NCBI RefSeq assembly: GCF_000835495.1 | Contig: NW_015622542.1 | Coordinates: forward strand, 5,044,485-5,108,484 | DNA: 64,000 nucleotides | Direction of reading: 5' to 3' | From: Cladophialophora immunda | Lineage: Eukaryota > Ascomycota > Eurotiomycetes > Chaetothyriales > Herpotrichiellaceae | Translations under genes and position numbers: made by a program | Notes under the pieces: generated by a model | What the model saw: only the letters and a program-made list of their open reading frames with translations | The model's database searches: none | Told to the model about the DNA's origin: nothing | In this document: positions 1 to 10,877 of the stretch, piece by piece | Layout: the number at the start of each line of letters is the position of its first letter | Position numbering within the stretch: the first letter of the stretch is position 1

Positions 1-708
1 CACAGGATGAGAAAACGAAGGATGACCACCGCCTCGAGGTTGACAAAATATGCTTTGCACCATTACCACTCTCGAAATACGACACCAGGAGAAAATCAAT
101 TCTCGGATCATTCAGCGGTAGGGGAAACTGGCAGTTATTGCGCCCGACCGAGCCCGGTCCAAGATCCTGGGCTGGAGATATGCCAGAAATTGCCTAATTG
201 GGAGAATTTCGCTGTTTATCTCCGGGTCTCAAGACGGGTCCTCGATCATGGCAATGGCAATGGCACGGATTTCTCTCCTGCGTTAAATAGATTGATGACG
301 AGAAGCCAGTAGATGCCACGTCGATGTAACCCACACCGACATAATCTGTCAATCTCGCGCACGTCTTATTGAACTTGTCGACATCAGAGAAACACTTCGA
401 AGAGGAGCATTTGCTCACTGCCATGTCGAGGGTTCGTTCCCAATATTCCAGTTTTGTGCCGTCCAGCTGAGCCCGTGAGGTTCCATGTCGATGTCTTTTC
501 TCCTTCGGCGGAGCTGGGGCTTTGAGCATGCAGGCAAGTATTGTTCCTAGTATGGACACTGACGCGAGCCATTGTCGGGCACCATATCGTACCTAACCTG
601 TCGCCGGTGTCGCTTGAGTTCAAATATCGTGGCCGCTCCTGATCAAATGCCCTACCAGCACCCGTGGTTATGGAAAAATCGGCCTCCTGCTTCCCGGTTT
701 GGTTCTGA
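1..708. other. Intergenic, no gene seen
   Basis: Short overlapping open frames occur on both strands, but none has a recognisable domain or a convincing splice structure. The stretch lies downstream of the minus-strand gene that ends at 709, so part of it is probably its 3' untranslated region. Confidence 0.5.
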
Positions 709-2407
709 TCATGGTGTCTTGGACGACCGCCGACTATCACCTTGTGTGGTTGAGGAAGGACGTGACAACAGTGCTGGCACAAAGTTGGAACCGTGGGGCT
801 CGACGACATCGCAATCCAGGAAGCCGTCAAGAATCAAGCGAATGGCCTCCCAGGAGGACAAGTTCATCTGCGCAACCAGAAGGGAAAACTGGTCGCTGAA
901 CCAGCTCTCATCGCATCGCCGAATGCCCAGGTGGTCATGCTCTGCTTGCGCCCCGACGTAAAGAGCCCACAGTCGTGCGTTGGCGTATTTCATCGATCCG
1001 GTAAACTCCACCACCAATTGCTCTTTCTCCAGAAGCTGCCTCGTCAGGGTTCGCAAAGGCTTCTTCGTTTGATAGATCTCCCGGCCGAGGAGAGTCTCGT
1101 CCCCAGCAATCAGGCGCGTCCAGTAGACCGCAGTCAACGCGAGGTAGGCGTTCTTCTTGTGGAGGTGCGATTGCGGGCCTTTCCCTTGCTTTGCCTCGTC
1201 GAGGCGGTCAAGCGCGTACTTCACGAGTCTCGTGTGCTTGACCAGATGGCTGGAACACCACCAGGTGAACACGGCGGGAGACAGGCCGTCCCCTCTTTCG
1301 GAACCGTGCCTCCAGACTGCAAGGCTTTCGCGCTCCTGAATGAACATGTCCACAAGAAACTCATCCTCAACGGAGGGATCCAGCGATGTCGAGAACGACA
1401 GCTGCATGGCCGGCAATTCCTTTCTGCCTTCTGCCCAAGGTGTCTTGAACACATCCGAAACCCAGCCGTCATAGTCTAGAACGGGCTTGCGCAGGAACAT
1501 GCAGCAGGCGCAAGCTTCATTGTACATGAAGGATCGCAGAGACGTGATGTCGACTTGCCCCTGTTGACTCTCGTATTTCAATGCCCGAGACAGCATCGTT
1601 GCGTGGAGCCACGCCCCGTCGGCGTTTCCAGCTTGCGCCTCGGCCATATACAACGTGATGATGTGCCAGTAAGACGACCTCGACACAAATCCGGAGCCCT
1701 GCTGCATTTTCCGCAGTAGCATTGAGGTACTCTGAGATCGAAAACGTAAACTCTGGACGGCGAGCTCGGAATTGTCGGTGACATTGGACGCGACCTGGGC
1801 CCATCGTGCGAGGAATCCCAGCGCGCCACCCTTCTCATACAGCGAACGGACGACATCTCTCCAGTCATCCCTGGCGGCGTCGAGCGTTCTCCATCCATCC
1901 GACCCGGTGTGGTATTGTGACGGTATGACGATGTCCCGGTAAAATCTCAAAATATCGTTGACTCTCGGCGAGATGGGCACCGGATAAGCGTTGAAAGGAT
2001 CAGAGTTCCCTTGAAACAACTTGACATCATACACCGCAAGCCCGGGGCTCCTCTCCGAGCTGGTCAGAGGCTCTGAACTGTAAGAAGTACATGACGAGGC
2101 GGGGGAACTGCTCTATGGAATGAATTAGTATGAGAGCCCCTGAAGCACGCCACGAATCTGTCCTCACTGACGACTCTGAGCGGTCCTCCTCGCTCTCCGA
2201 GGAATGCTCTCGAGAGCCGGATGTGGGTAGTTTCACGCTCTTTCTTAGCTTCAGGGCAGAATCGCGTCTCTGCCATGGTCGGTACCGTTGTTGGATGTGG
2301 CTGAAGACCCGTTGCCGGTGGGGCTGTGCTTTCATATTCAGCGCATCATGATTGACCCATAGGAGATCGGTCGGGTAGCCATGTTTGGATGTCGACGTTA
2401 CGGCCAT
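709..2407 (-). CDS. Fungal transcription-factor-like protein, no zinc cluster
   Basis: Two exons, 2407-2168 and 2112-709, joined over a 55-nt intron (donor GTGAGG, branch CTAAT, acceptor CATAG), give about 547 residues. The N-terminus has a short basic segment (HIQQRYRPWQRRD, about residues 37-49) followed by a Ser/Glu-rich linker. The rest is alpha-helical and resembles the C-terminal half of fungal Zn2Cys6 regulators, with the usual motif FNAYPVPISPRV soon after the intron. No Zn2Cys6 cluster (six cysteines) is visible at the N-terminus. Many Pezizomycotina proteins share this architecture and are annotated as transcription-factor-domain or hypothetical proteins. Whether this one binds DNA is unknown. 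The splice was chosen because it keeps one frame through a Ser/Pro-rich linker that runs into the conserved core. Exons are confident, function is not. Confidence 0.75.
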
Positions 2408-3793
2408 GGTGGAAGTTTCATTGTATGGACTGCCAGTGATTCGAAAGGCTTCATTCGGAAAGCATCAACTGTGGAGTTTGGGAGGTATGGCGGGGGCCCT
2501 ATATCTGCTATGCTTCTAGCCAGGCACTCGCCAGAGATAGTCTTCTTCAAGAATTGTCGGAGGGAGATTCGCCTGGTAGGGCCCTGGTTAGAGGAGCTTT
2601 CTCGACGGTTACATCTCCTGACACGGTGGCTGACAAACCTAGGGGGTTCTCAGGATTGGTCTCGTCAGCGCGGTGATCCTTTCAACATGGGTGCGGAGGT
2701 TTCGGTAGCGTTGCCCTTGCGCGTGGACTCCAAGAATGTGGTTGAGGAGGTTGGAGGAGGGTTAAGCGGTGAGACCACCTCCATGTGGCTTTCCAAGGCC
2801 TCGAGGCGCTCTATCTGGCCCAGTTTGAGGATGCCTAGGCTCGGCTCCTCGTGTATGCTGAATAACAGATGATAACGACTGGCAGTTGGACCGTTACAAT
2901 TGGCGGAGTAGTTTGCTCGAAATGACCAAGCAACACATCTCCAAGCAGGGGTCGGTTCCTCGATGCCGTTCTGTTGCATTTAAATGCAGCGTCGCGCTGG
3001 GAAGCCAGCCATTTCTCGCTTCACTGTTCGTGTTATGGAAATGCACCTTCTTACTTGAATGCTGAGCAGACGGCAGATCGTTCAGGACAAACCTATTGAG
3101 AATTGCTCTGGACAGCTGATTTGACTCCCACTTGGAGCTGGATGCATGTCTCTGACTTTGCGCACACGCTAGATGTTGTTCGACCTTACACAGGGAACGA
3201 GTAACCATGCGTTGAGGCCGGAGTATACCTAGATGGCGGAGATGGTGTTACTAGGGAAAACCCCCGCAATTAGGTGTCGGCTCTACTCCATCAAAAGCAT
3301 TAGGTGCTCAGTCCACATACCGCCGTTCGAACTCAAAACCCAGGTCTCGTCTTCCGAAGATCAGATCGTGACTGAGATGGCTGGGACTGGAGCACCTTCA
3401 GGACAGCAAGGAACTTGGCTCACTAGAGAAATAGAGAGAAGTTCTAGTGGTTGGGTAGCACAGGGGATGTCGAAAGAGGCCTGACAGAAAATAGGATGCA
3501 GACCTGGGCGGCCCCAACAACACCTACCATCTGACGATGAAGGAGACTTTCTAGAAGATGGTGCAATATTCTCACGAAGTCCAGCAGAAGCTAATGGGCG
3601 GGATTGAGATCCGAGTAACGTGGAACGCAATAGTATGTGATGCTATGTATATAATCGCCCCATAGACGTATACTTCGTGAATCCCAGTTCTTTCCTTCTC
3701 TGTTGTAATGAGTGATACCTGCTCCACCATCGAGTGCGCAGATCCCTGTAAGAGTACATAACATGTCGTAGGCGCCATTACATCCGGAATGTC
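2408..3793. other. Intergenic, no gene seen
   Basis: About 1.4 kb with only short frames on either strand and no family resemblance. It holds the upstream region of the minus-strand gene starting at 2407 and the downstream region of the gene ending at 3794. Confidence 0.5.
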
Positions 3794-4258
3794 TCATACC
3801 ACGGTCTTGCGCCGTGTGAAGACTCGTTTCAATTTGCTGCCTTTGGCTTCCGGCCGCTCGTCTGTGGCGTCTGCGCCCTGCGCAACGGAATTTTGTCTCG
3901 ACAAGGTTGTCGCACTGCCGTTGTGCTCGGCGAGAGTGGGCAGTTGAGGAGCCACCGTTGCCCTCCTCTGGTCTCGAACACTCTTCTTCGCACCCCGAGT
4001 AGTCCCCTGTTTGATCAGGATGTCATCCAGAGTTTTGGTGCCGTAGAAGCCTTGTAGTTGTTCATCGGACTCGTAGAACATTTTTGATTGTGCCCATTCT
4101 TTGAGAGCATCAAGGTATGCTTGCTCGGATGGAAAGCCTCGGTAGCTCTGATCAGCGACAAGTGTATCGATGGATTGCGCCGAGAAAATGCTCGCAGGTC
4201 GCGAGGACGGTAACTGAGGGTTGCGGTCAAAGGCGGATCTTGGCTCCTTGACCGACAT
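3794..4258 (-). CDS. Small conserved fungal hypothetical protein
   Basis: Single exon, 154 residues from the ATG at 4258. The frame is open further upstream to an ATG at 4366, but a TATA-like TTATATACATC lies on this strand about 95 nt before the 4258 ATG, inside the longer version, so the shorter start is preferred. The centre carries SEQAYLDALKEWAQSK followed by GFYGTKTLDDILIKQ. This pattern (a helix ending in EWA, then GFYG and a DD/ED motif) recurs in short Pezizomycotina proteins of unknown role. The C-terminal third is polar and ends in a basic patch (KLKRVFTRRK). There is no signal peptide or membrane segment. Function is unknown. Confidence 0.6.
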   Translation of the reverse strand: MSVKEPRSAFDRNPQLPSSRPASIFSAQSIDTLVADQSYRGFPSEQAYLDALKEWAQSKMFYESDEQLQGFYGTKTLDDILIKQGTTRGAKKSVRDQRRATVAPQLPTLAEHNGSATTLSRQNSVAQGADATDERPEAKGSKLKRVFTRRKTVV

Positions 4259-5119
4259 GACGGGAATACGTTTCAAGGATTCCGGGAGGCAGTCTTGGTC
4301 GATGAGTTGCCGAAGATAATCGTACGAATACCAACTTTGGATTTGGAAGATGTATATAAGGGCCAAGGCGAGGATGTGTTGAGCGACAAGAAGGGTTAAG
4401 AACTCGATGTGAGCGCTTTGGTCACACCATAACTAGCATCTGTTGGCAAGTCACTTGAGTTATGTATGTTTAGCCTTCGCCACTTCTTGCTCGATCGCCC
4501 TATTTTTCTTACCTACAAGTACAGGGTGCTCGCGAGCCTATTATCCGGATCTCCTACCCCTCGACCCCGCCTAGCGAAGCCCATAGGTAGGATGGTGATA
4601 CCAGAAATAGGGGGCTCTCCATCGATTCGTGTAGGATGACCGGCCGTTTCCCAGGGATGGCCGGCTGGCTGCAGGGTGATGTCGACGAAACAAGATAAGA
4701 CATAATGGGTGCCCAGAGATGCCAATGCTTGCCCGCAGAGAACCCACGTGTAGCATCTGGGGTTTAGCACATGACACAAAGCCATGCTGATTGCAAGCCG
4801 GATCCAGAGCCGCGCTCGTCCGGGACAAAAGAAAAGCTTCTCGGATAACACTAGCCTCAATGGTATTTGCAGCAGGGGTAGATGTGGTTTGCTGTACCAT
4901 AGCGTACTCGTCCGCAGTATCGGCGTGGTACGACTGTCTTTATATCCGTCAAAATCGCGCCGCAAGGTATGTGAAACCTGAATAGACCAATTCTTGGAGA
5001 GCGCGATGTGCAACTCAATGGTGTCAATAGACTCAACCTGAACCCCGTTGAGCCTCTTGAGTATGTATATAAACCATCCAAAGACCGGCCTGGGGAGCAG
5101 GTCTGGACCGAGTGGAGCC
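4259..5119. other. Intergenic, promoter side of small gene
   Basis: Contains the TATA-like element near 4355 for the minus-strand gene at 4258, then sequence downstream of the transporter. Frames on both strands here are short and lack domains. Confidence 0.45.
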
Positions 5120-6804
5120 TCAGTCTCGCTTCAGCCCGATTTTTCCAATGTTCCTTAAGCCCCAAAGACTCACTACAAGGGTGCTCGACGTCACAGCCAA
5201 GCAGAACCAGAAGGCTGCTCTGTATCCTTCCATCAGTGCCTTCGGTGCTTGTTTATCTGCATAATCTGACTGCATGGTGATACTTCCTGCGATAACAGCG
5301 GAGAGCGCAAGGCCGACGCTTTTACCGATTTGTGCGACAGTGTTGAAGACCCCGCCTGCCAATGCCTGTGTCTTCTCTGGAAAGGCGGCTGTGATGACTA
5401 GGTTGGAAACGGTAAAGAGAACGTCTGGTCCTATGGCATTTAACGTTATAGCTGGGAAAACGTACTCCCAATAAGACGCGCGGACTTTCATGATGGCAAC
5501 GAGGAGAGGTGAGATACTGGAGATCGCCATGGTGAAGATGACCGCCCAATCTGCGCGAACTTTGTGCACCGCCAGGCCCATGAGAATATTGGTGGCAATA
5601 CCAGAAGCCGGAGCTGGTAAGAAACGCAGAGAGGTCTGAGTGGCGCTGAGCTGTTGGATATCCTGGAAGAAGAAGGTAAGAAGGGTTTCGGTTGCATTAA
5701 ATGCTCCCCAAGCCAAAAAGACGTCGACACAAACGCTCGTGAAGATCCTATTGCGCCACAGCGAATTCGGGATGATTGCTGGACGGTTGAGCTTCTCCTG
5801 TCGACCAACCCACCAGATGAATGCCGGTATTAACGCAACCGCCGTTGACAAGCATGCTATGTTTGTAGGTGACTTGATGCTTGAAACATTGCCGGTCAAG
5901 ACACTATCGTCGCTTAGCTCGGCACTTCAACATGGGGCGGTATGCGAATACTTACGCAAAAACGTACGAGAGGAGACCCAGCGCGGTGCTGAGGATCAAG
6001 GCCCCCGGCCAGTCAATCTCTGTTGCCAGTCTCCTGACTGACAGCCGCGTTGGCTGTGCCGATTTTGGCAGACCGATAACAGCCAGAGCAAAAAGGACAG
6101 CATTGATGGCAGCGGCGATATAGAAACCCGCCCGCCACCCGGGTCCATCGGTCAAGATGCCCCCCACGACCAGGCCAATTGAGAAGCCTACAGGCTGACC
6201 AGCGCCCATCATTGCAAACGCAAAATTGCGACGGCGCCCGTGGGGGAAATACGACGTGATGAGACTCACGGCGGAGGGCAGACAGAAGGCGATCGCGACG
6301 CCAGCAAGTGCGCGGAAGAAGAGCAGCTCCAAACTGTTCTGGGCCAGTCCACATGCCAGGGTGAGCGCGCATTGAAGTAGACAACCCAGCAGATACATGA
6401 AGCGGTTGCCCACCACGTCGGCGACAGCTCCTGAAAGAATCAGCGAGCAACCACACGTTAGAGCATAGATTGACGAAGGCCTTTGATATACAGTTAGTCA
6501 TTGACGGTGTAACTACTTGGCAGACAGGAGGATACCATAGAAGAACAGAATCTGAAAGGTGCAGGTCTTTTGCCAATGTTGGTAGAATAACGGTTATCAG
6601 ACCCGCAAGCAGACTGCTGATACCTGTAACGCCCGTCACAGACACAAATACTACCGCAGTAGAGCCCTTCCGTAATGCAGGCTGCTCCAGTGCGGTTTCA
6701 GCGATTCTTTGAGACGCAATGCCATCGTCCTGGGTGATTGGTGGCGGTGGTGTAAGCAATGCCGAAGCTGGGGGTGTAAGTTCGATAATAGTTGTTTCAG
6801 ACAT
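5120..6804 (-). CDS. DHA2-type MFS transporter, 14 TM
   Basis: Three exons (6804-6536, 6480-5956, 5903-5120) separated by 55- and 52-nt introns give 525 residues, the usual length for 14-helix DHA2 drug:H+ antiporters. After a Thr/Pro-rich cytosolic N-terminus, the first helix (GLITVILPTLAKDLHL) leads across intron 1 into WPSSIYALTCG. The A-like motif is GAVADVVGNRF and the antiporter C-like motif is GAGQPVGFSIGLVVGG. The second half has the family's IDWPGALILS and RPAIIPNSLWRN segments. The splice sites restore an unbroken frame through both. It probably sits in the plasma membrane. Relatives export drugs or fungal metabolites or move ammonium/boron-type solutes (Atr1/Amf1 group), and the substrate cannot be read from sequence. 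It is divergently transcribed from ERG25. Confidence 0.88.
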
Positions 6805-7569
6805 TGTCTTGGTATGCTGGATGTCCTCCTTGGAGACCGTTTTTGGATCCAGTAGCAGAGGTTAGAGTTCGAGATCGTGTAATAACATTTTTGATACGTT
6901 TATAACAAGCCTCTCGCTCTGGGAACTGTCCGTCGAAGGGCGTATGCTCGATATTACCGTGATGTCACCTCACAGCCTTGCCTCTGGAGACAGTGGAGGA
7001 ATAACATTGATCCGCGCGGACATGGCAGAGCCCTCCTTTTCTCTCTTCCTTGGGTTGTTTGCACTGTTTGGTAGGTTTGACAATCGATGCGCCCATCTCG
7101 TCGGCTCTCGTGATTGATGGAGATTCGGCAAACACCATCTTGCAAAGATCAGGTACAGAGCCACAAGGTTGCCCCCTTGAACACGCCACCCTGCATGCCC
7201 ACCACTCACCGCCTCAGCACATCCGGCTCCCTACGAGTGTCTGCGCGTCAGTCCACCACCACCACCTCCCTGTGGTCCCTACCCGGAAGCTCCAGAGCCG
7301 CCTGCAGGCCCGAGTGATGCCACCACCACAGCGCCCAATAAAAACCCCTTGCAAGCCCACCTTGCCAATCAAAGAAATGGCTTCCGGAACAAACCACTAA
7401 TCCAGGGTTCTTTCAGTTCGAGATTCAAATTGTTGGCCCAAGGATTTCTGGATTTCCTATCCTATTCTTTTTTACAACCAGTTCGTTGTTGACCTGTCAC
7501 TCTTTCTTATCGCCTCTTCCACCTCGCTCTTTGTTGCTGGCGAGGTCGGTCGACTTACCCTTCCTCAAG
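6805..7569. promoter_or_regulatory. Divergent MFS transporter/ERG25 promoter
   Basis: This 765-bp segment separates the starts of the minus-strand transporter and plus-strand ERG25. Two CCAAT boxes lie at 7335-7339 and 7365-7369, about 200-235 nt before the ERG25 start. An inverted CGG pair with an 11-nt spacer (CGG at 7284-7286, CCG at 7298-7300) has the geometry of a zinc-cluster factor site. A pyrimidine-rich stretch follows, as is common before fungal starts. I found no exact sterol regulatory element. Confidence 0.5.
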
Positions 7570-8609
7570 ATGTATGCTCCCTCGCAAAAATCCAGTAAAC
7601 AAGCCCGAGATGCGATGAATTGGTTGGGCTAATACATCGATCTGCTGCAGGAATTCCACAACCTTCGCCGCACCCGTCACTTACACGGACTACTTCAACG
7701 ATATCGCCGCCTACAATGTGCACCTGAACATCTTTGAAAAGCTTTGGGCAGCATGGTACGCATACATGCAGAACGATGTGTTGGCGACGGGTATCATGAG
7801 CTTCGCCATGCACGAACTGGTGTACTTTGGGAGGTGTGTGCCATTCATGATTATGGACAAGATTCCCTATTTCAGGAGATACAAGATCCAGGCGGTAAGT
7901 GGTCATATGCCTCATGGATTGGTGTCAACCTCTTCGGCTTGCTGACACGAGAGTGGTATAGAACAAAATGCCCACGCTTGCCGAACAATGGGCATGCGCC
8001 AAATTGGTCCTCCTCTCCCACTTTACCGTCGAACTCCCTCAAATCTGGCTCTTCCATCCAATGGCTCAATACTTCGGCTTGTCCACATCCGTTCCTTTTC
8101 CTCCCTGGTACACAATGGCCTGGCAGATCGCGTTGTTCTTTGTCCTTGAAGATGCATGGCACTATTGGTTCCACCGAGTCCTCCACCTGCCTCGACTTTA
8201 CAAGATGATCCACAAGCTGCATCACCAGTACAGCGCACCGTTTGGCCTTGCCGCCGAGTACGCCTCGCCGCTGGAAACCATGATCCTCGCATTCGGCACT
8301 GTTGGGATCCCCATTGTTTTTTGCGCGCTAACCAAGAACCTCCATATCGTCACAATGTATCTGTGGATCGTGGGCCGACTTTTCCAAGCTATTGACGCGC
8401 ACTCTGGCTATGAGTTTCCCTGGTCGCTACATCACTTCTTGCCTTTCTGGGCAGGAGCGGACCATCATGACGTGCATCATGAGAAATTCTTGGGAAATTA
8501 TGCCAGTTCTTTCCGGTGGTGGGACGCAGCTTTGGGTACCGATATTGGGAGTTCTTCCGAAGGGGCGAAGAAGAAGGACAAGAAGGCTGTCGAAGGCAAG
8601 GACGAATAG
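7570..8609 (+). CDS. ERG25: C-4 methylsterol oxidase Erg25
   Basis: The enzyme oxidises the C-4 methyl groups of sterols in ergosterol synthesis as a non-heme di-iron protein of the ER membrane. Exons are 7570-7571, 7651-7894 and 7962-8609, giving 297 residues. The start codon is split: AT at 7570-7571, a 79-nt intron (GTATGC...CTGCAG), then G at 7651, producing an N-terminus MNSTTFAAP. Reading straight through from the ATG at 7570 to the next GT gives the wrong frame. Histidine boxes are HYWFH (about 149-153), HKLHH (166-170) and, near the C-terminus, [17 protein letters not shown] also matches the family. The C-terminus is Lys-rich ([15 protein letters not shown]). Identity is secure and the split start is inferred from frame and family N-termini. 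Confidence 0.93.
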
Positions 8610-8985
8610 GAATGTGATATCGGCCTTGAGGACCGGAAACCGTTAGAAGAAGCTTCGACCCGGCTTCGGTGTACATAATGCGGTCGATTCCATCTTGAAG
8701 AGCGAAGAGCGACGGAATAGAGAGATGCATAAAGTGGCGTTGGATTGCATAGAACGGGCAGGGCAACTGGATGGGTTCCTTATTCATGGATAGTGCCGAA
8801 TGGCCAGCTCCTCTCAAGAATCAAACGATTATCGTTTCGCCTCTAATGCGACATCATGCTCGTTTTTCTGCTCTTTCTTGATGATCTTGACCGAGATTGT
8901 CTTTTGTCTCCTGCAGTCTCCTTCAGCCCTTCGAATGTTTACTGAGTTTGTCACAGCGAAGCAGAAGTTCGCCACCATTCTCGGT
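8610..8985. other. Convergent 3' spacer
   Basis: Between the ERG25 stop and the stop of the minus-strand dehydratase-like gene. It presumably holds both 3' untranslated regions. No open frame with support was seen. Confidence 0.5.
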
Positions 8986-9957
8986 CTAGGGGGTAGAAGA
9001 CTCTTGCGCGGAAGTTGTAGAAATTGGTTTCGCTGCATCGCAGGAGCAGCTTTCTAGGGCTTCTAAGATTTTCTGCCGGTTGAGGGCAATCATCCGCTCG
9101 CGGTGTGCGGCGACCAGTTTCTCGCCCTCAAATAGATCTTTCGCAACATCTGCGCTCACAGGCTCCGTGACGTCGAACGCATCCAGAACGGCGTTGATCT
9201 TGTGTGCCAGCCGGGTGTCTCGAACGCTCAGGCCGCGAGGACTGTGGGTTGTACATGTGATAGTCATGTATCTGTCTTCTTCTCCGCCAGATTTCCCACG
9301 GGTAATGTGTGGATGATGATTCATTTTCTCGGCCTCGACCATGATCAACTTTTCCACCTCTTCACACTCGCTGGCTGAAGAATGAGCCGTGTGTCGGTGT
9401 ATAGCATCGCCGAGGGCATCGAGTTGCCATTGGGTCGTGCCAAATGACAGGCTTGATGAATGCTTCAAGGAGAGATTGGGTGTTTCTGGTGTCGAAAGTA
9501 ACGAGGCAAGGGCGTTCGCAAGCTTGTCACGGTTTGCCTTTGGGGTAGCCGAAATCTTCTGCGTGATTGTCTCGCCGTTGTCCAGACGGAATGTGATGGT
9601 CTGGCGGTCCTCGGAGATTGTGATTGGATCACTCGGGGAAAGCGATAAGTTCCTTCGCGGAAATGAAGCATTCATCGAAGGACGGAGGACAGCCATCCCC
9701 CTGGGTGGAAGTTGCAATGTGTTCACATGGCAATAAGCTGAAGCATTGGCATGATAGCGGGCGAGACAGCTCCCTACATAGCGAACAAGCCGCATAGCTA
9801 GGGAAGCAAGCACAGGAGCTTTCAATGCAGGATTTGGAGCGAGTCGAAGTAAGTTCTTACGGCTTCGTCTTGGGGCGCAGGCCTGAGCGATCAGGCCTGC
9901 GATTCCCTGCCGAGCCCGGGCCTGACTACCGCTTCGGGAGCTTGTCGTCTTCAACAT
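8986..9957 (-). CDS. Pterin-4a-carbinolamine dehydratase-like protein
   Basis: An open frame of 323 residues whose C-terminal half carries the dehydratase signature: EKMNHHPHI, then a strand, then THSPRGLSVRDTRLAHKIN. The paired histidines and the later TH...GLS..D pattern are the active-site elements of the PCD/DCoH fold, which dehydrates 4a-hydroxytetrahydropterin. The N-terminal 110 residues are Arg/Ser-rich with few acidic residues and contain FPRRNLSLS, suggesting mitochondrial import. Near 9862 the frame holds a perfect donor (GTAAGAAC) followed by CCCTAG 63 nt later. Removing it keeps the frame, so the N-terminus may be 21 residues shorter. The usual domain is about 100 residues, so the long leader is fungal-type. 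Role in fungi is unclear. Confidence 0.78.
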   Translation of the reverse strand: MLKTTSSRSGSQARARQGIAGLIAQACAPRRSRKNLLRLAPNPALKAPVLASLAMRLVRYVGSCLARYHANASAYCHVNTLQLPPRGMAVLRPSMNASFPRRNLSLSPSDPITISEDRQTITFRLDNGETITQKISATPKANRDKLANALASLLSTPETPNLSLKHSSSLSFGTTQWQLDALGDAIHRHTAHSSASECEEVEKLIMVEAEKMNHHPHITRGKSGGEEDRYMTITCTTHSPRGLSVRDTRLAHKINAVLDAFDVTEPVSADVAKDLFEGEKLVAAHRERMIALNRQKILEALESCSCDAAKPISTTSAQESSTP

Positions 9958-10877
9958 TATCTACCACCAGCCAAGCCTCTGGAAGAAAACAATGGTACAG
10001 TCTGACAGAGGATTGACGCCATCTCAGAATCAATAAGGATAACGATGCCGCTATTCCTAAGGACGGAATTAATATCTTTTGCAATGGTGGTCACCTTTGA
10101 GTCAACAGGGAATCACTTCTCTGTACCCGGTACCATTTCTCGTCAGACCTTGCCACTTAATTTTGACATCGGCTCGCAGCCTCCGTTGAGCAAGGATCAT
10201 GGAGAACAATCAGCACCTTCATCCTCTTCATCCTTGCTGCTCTTCTGTCCATCGCGCGGTGACTGTGCATCTGCCACAGAACCGAAGTCGGACTGTTGAC
10301 GAACAGCCACGGCCCATCTCCCCTTCAATCGGGCGCAGGTTTCATCTCGCCTTCTAGATGATTAGCCGCCTCGACACAAGGACCACTGGATGCGAAGAGA
10401 CCACGTCCCAGGGACCCGGGATCAAACACCACCTTCCCCGGCCTTCTCCCGAGCTTAGGCTCAGATCCTGCCGACCACCAAGTGTTCTGCCTTGCTATAA
10501 ATTGCTGAAACGCTTGTTGTTTGGCCCAAGCCTCGCGCACGGGCATTGGTGCGAACATCGCGCCTACTCAGCCCCCGCGCGATGGATTCGCTTGCGAAAT
10601 GTTTACAGCCCACTGGTAAGCCTAATGCAGGTACGCAGAATGCCTCTGTGAGAGTATCTAATGGCAGCAAGGCGCCCAATGGGTGAGCTCTTTTCTAATG
10701 TACTTTTCTTCTCATATTTCTTCCGTTGTGTTTTGTGTTGCTTCGAGAGTTCAACAGGCTACTTCCCGGATCTTCTTTGGACCTACCGCATTTGCCAGTT
10801 CAAGAATTGCGCCGATTGGCTTAGTCAAACCTCGACTCATTGGGAAAGATACAGGGCGAGTCTCAGCGGACGAGAGA
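9958..10877. other. Divergent promoter region
   Basis: Lies between the minus-strand dehydratase-like gene and the plus-strand membrane protein. The frame of the latter is open upstream to 10683, but that part looks like untranslated leader: a clear signal peptide starts only at 10878. No separate gene was seen. Confidence 0.45.

Noticed and set aside
3599..3797. Two 68-codon minus-strand frames next to the small conserved gene
   Set aside because: Too short, overlapping, AT-rich and without any family pattern.
6961..6975. Possible sterol regulatory element TCACCTCAC before ERG25
   Set aside because: Differs from the consensus at several positions and lies far from the ERG25 start.
7570..7594. 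ERG25 first exon ATG TAT GCT CCC TCG... with donor at 7595
   Set aside because: Joining it to the acceptor at 7650 puts exon 2 in the wrong frame; the donor at 7572 gives the correct frame.
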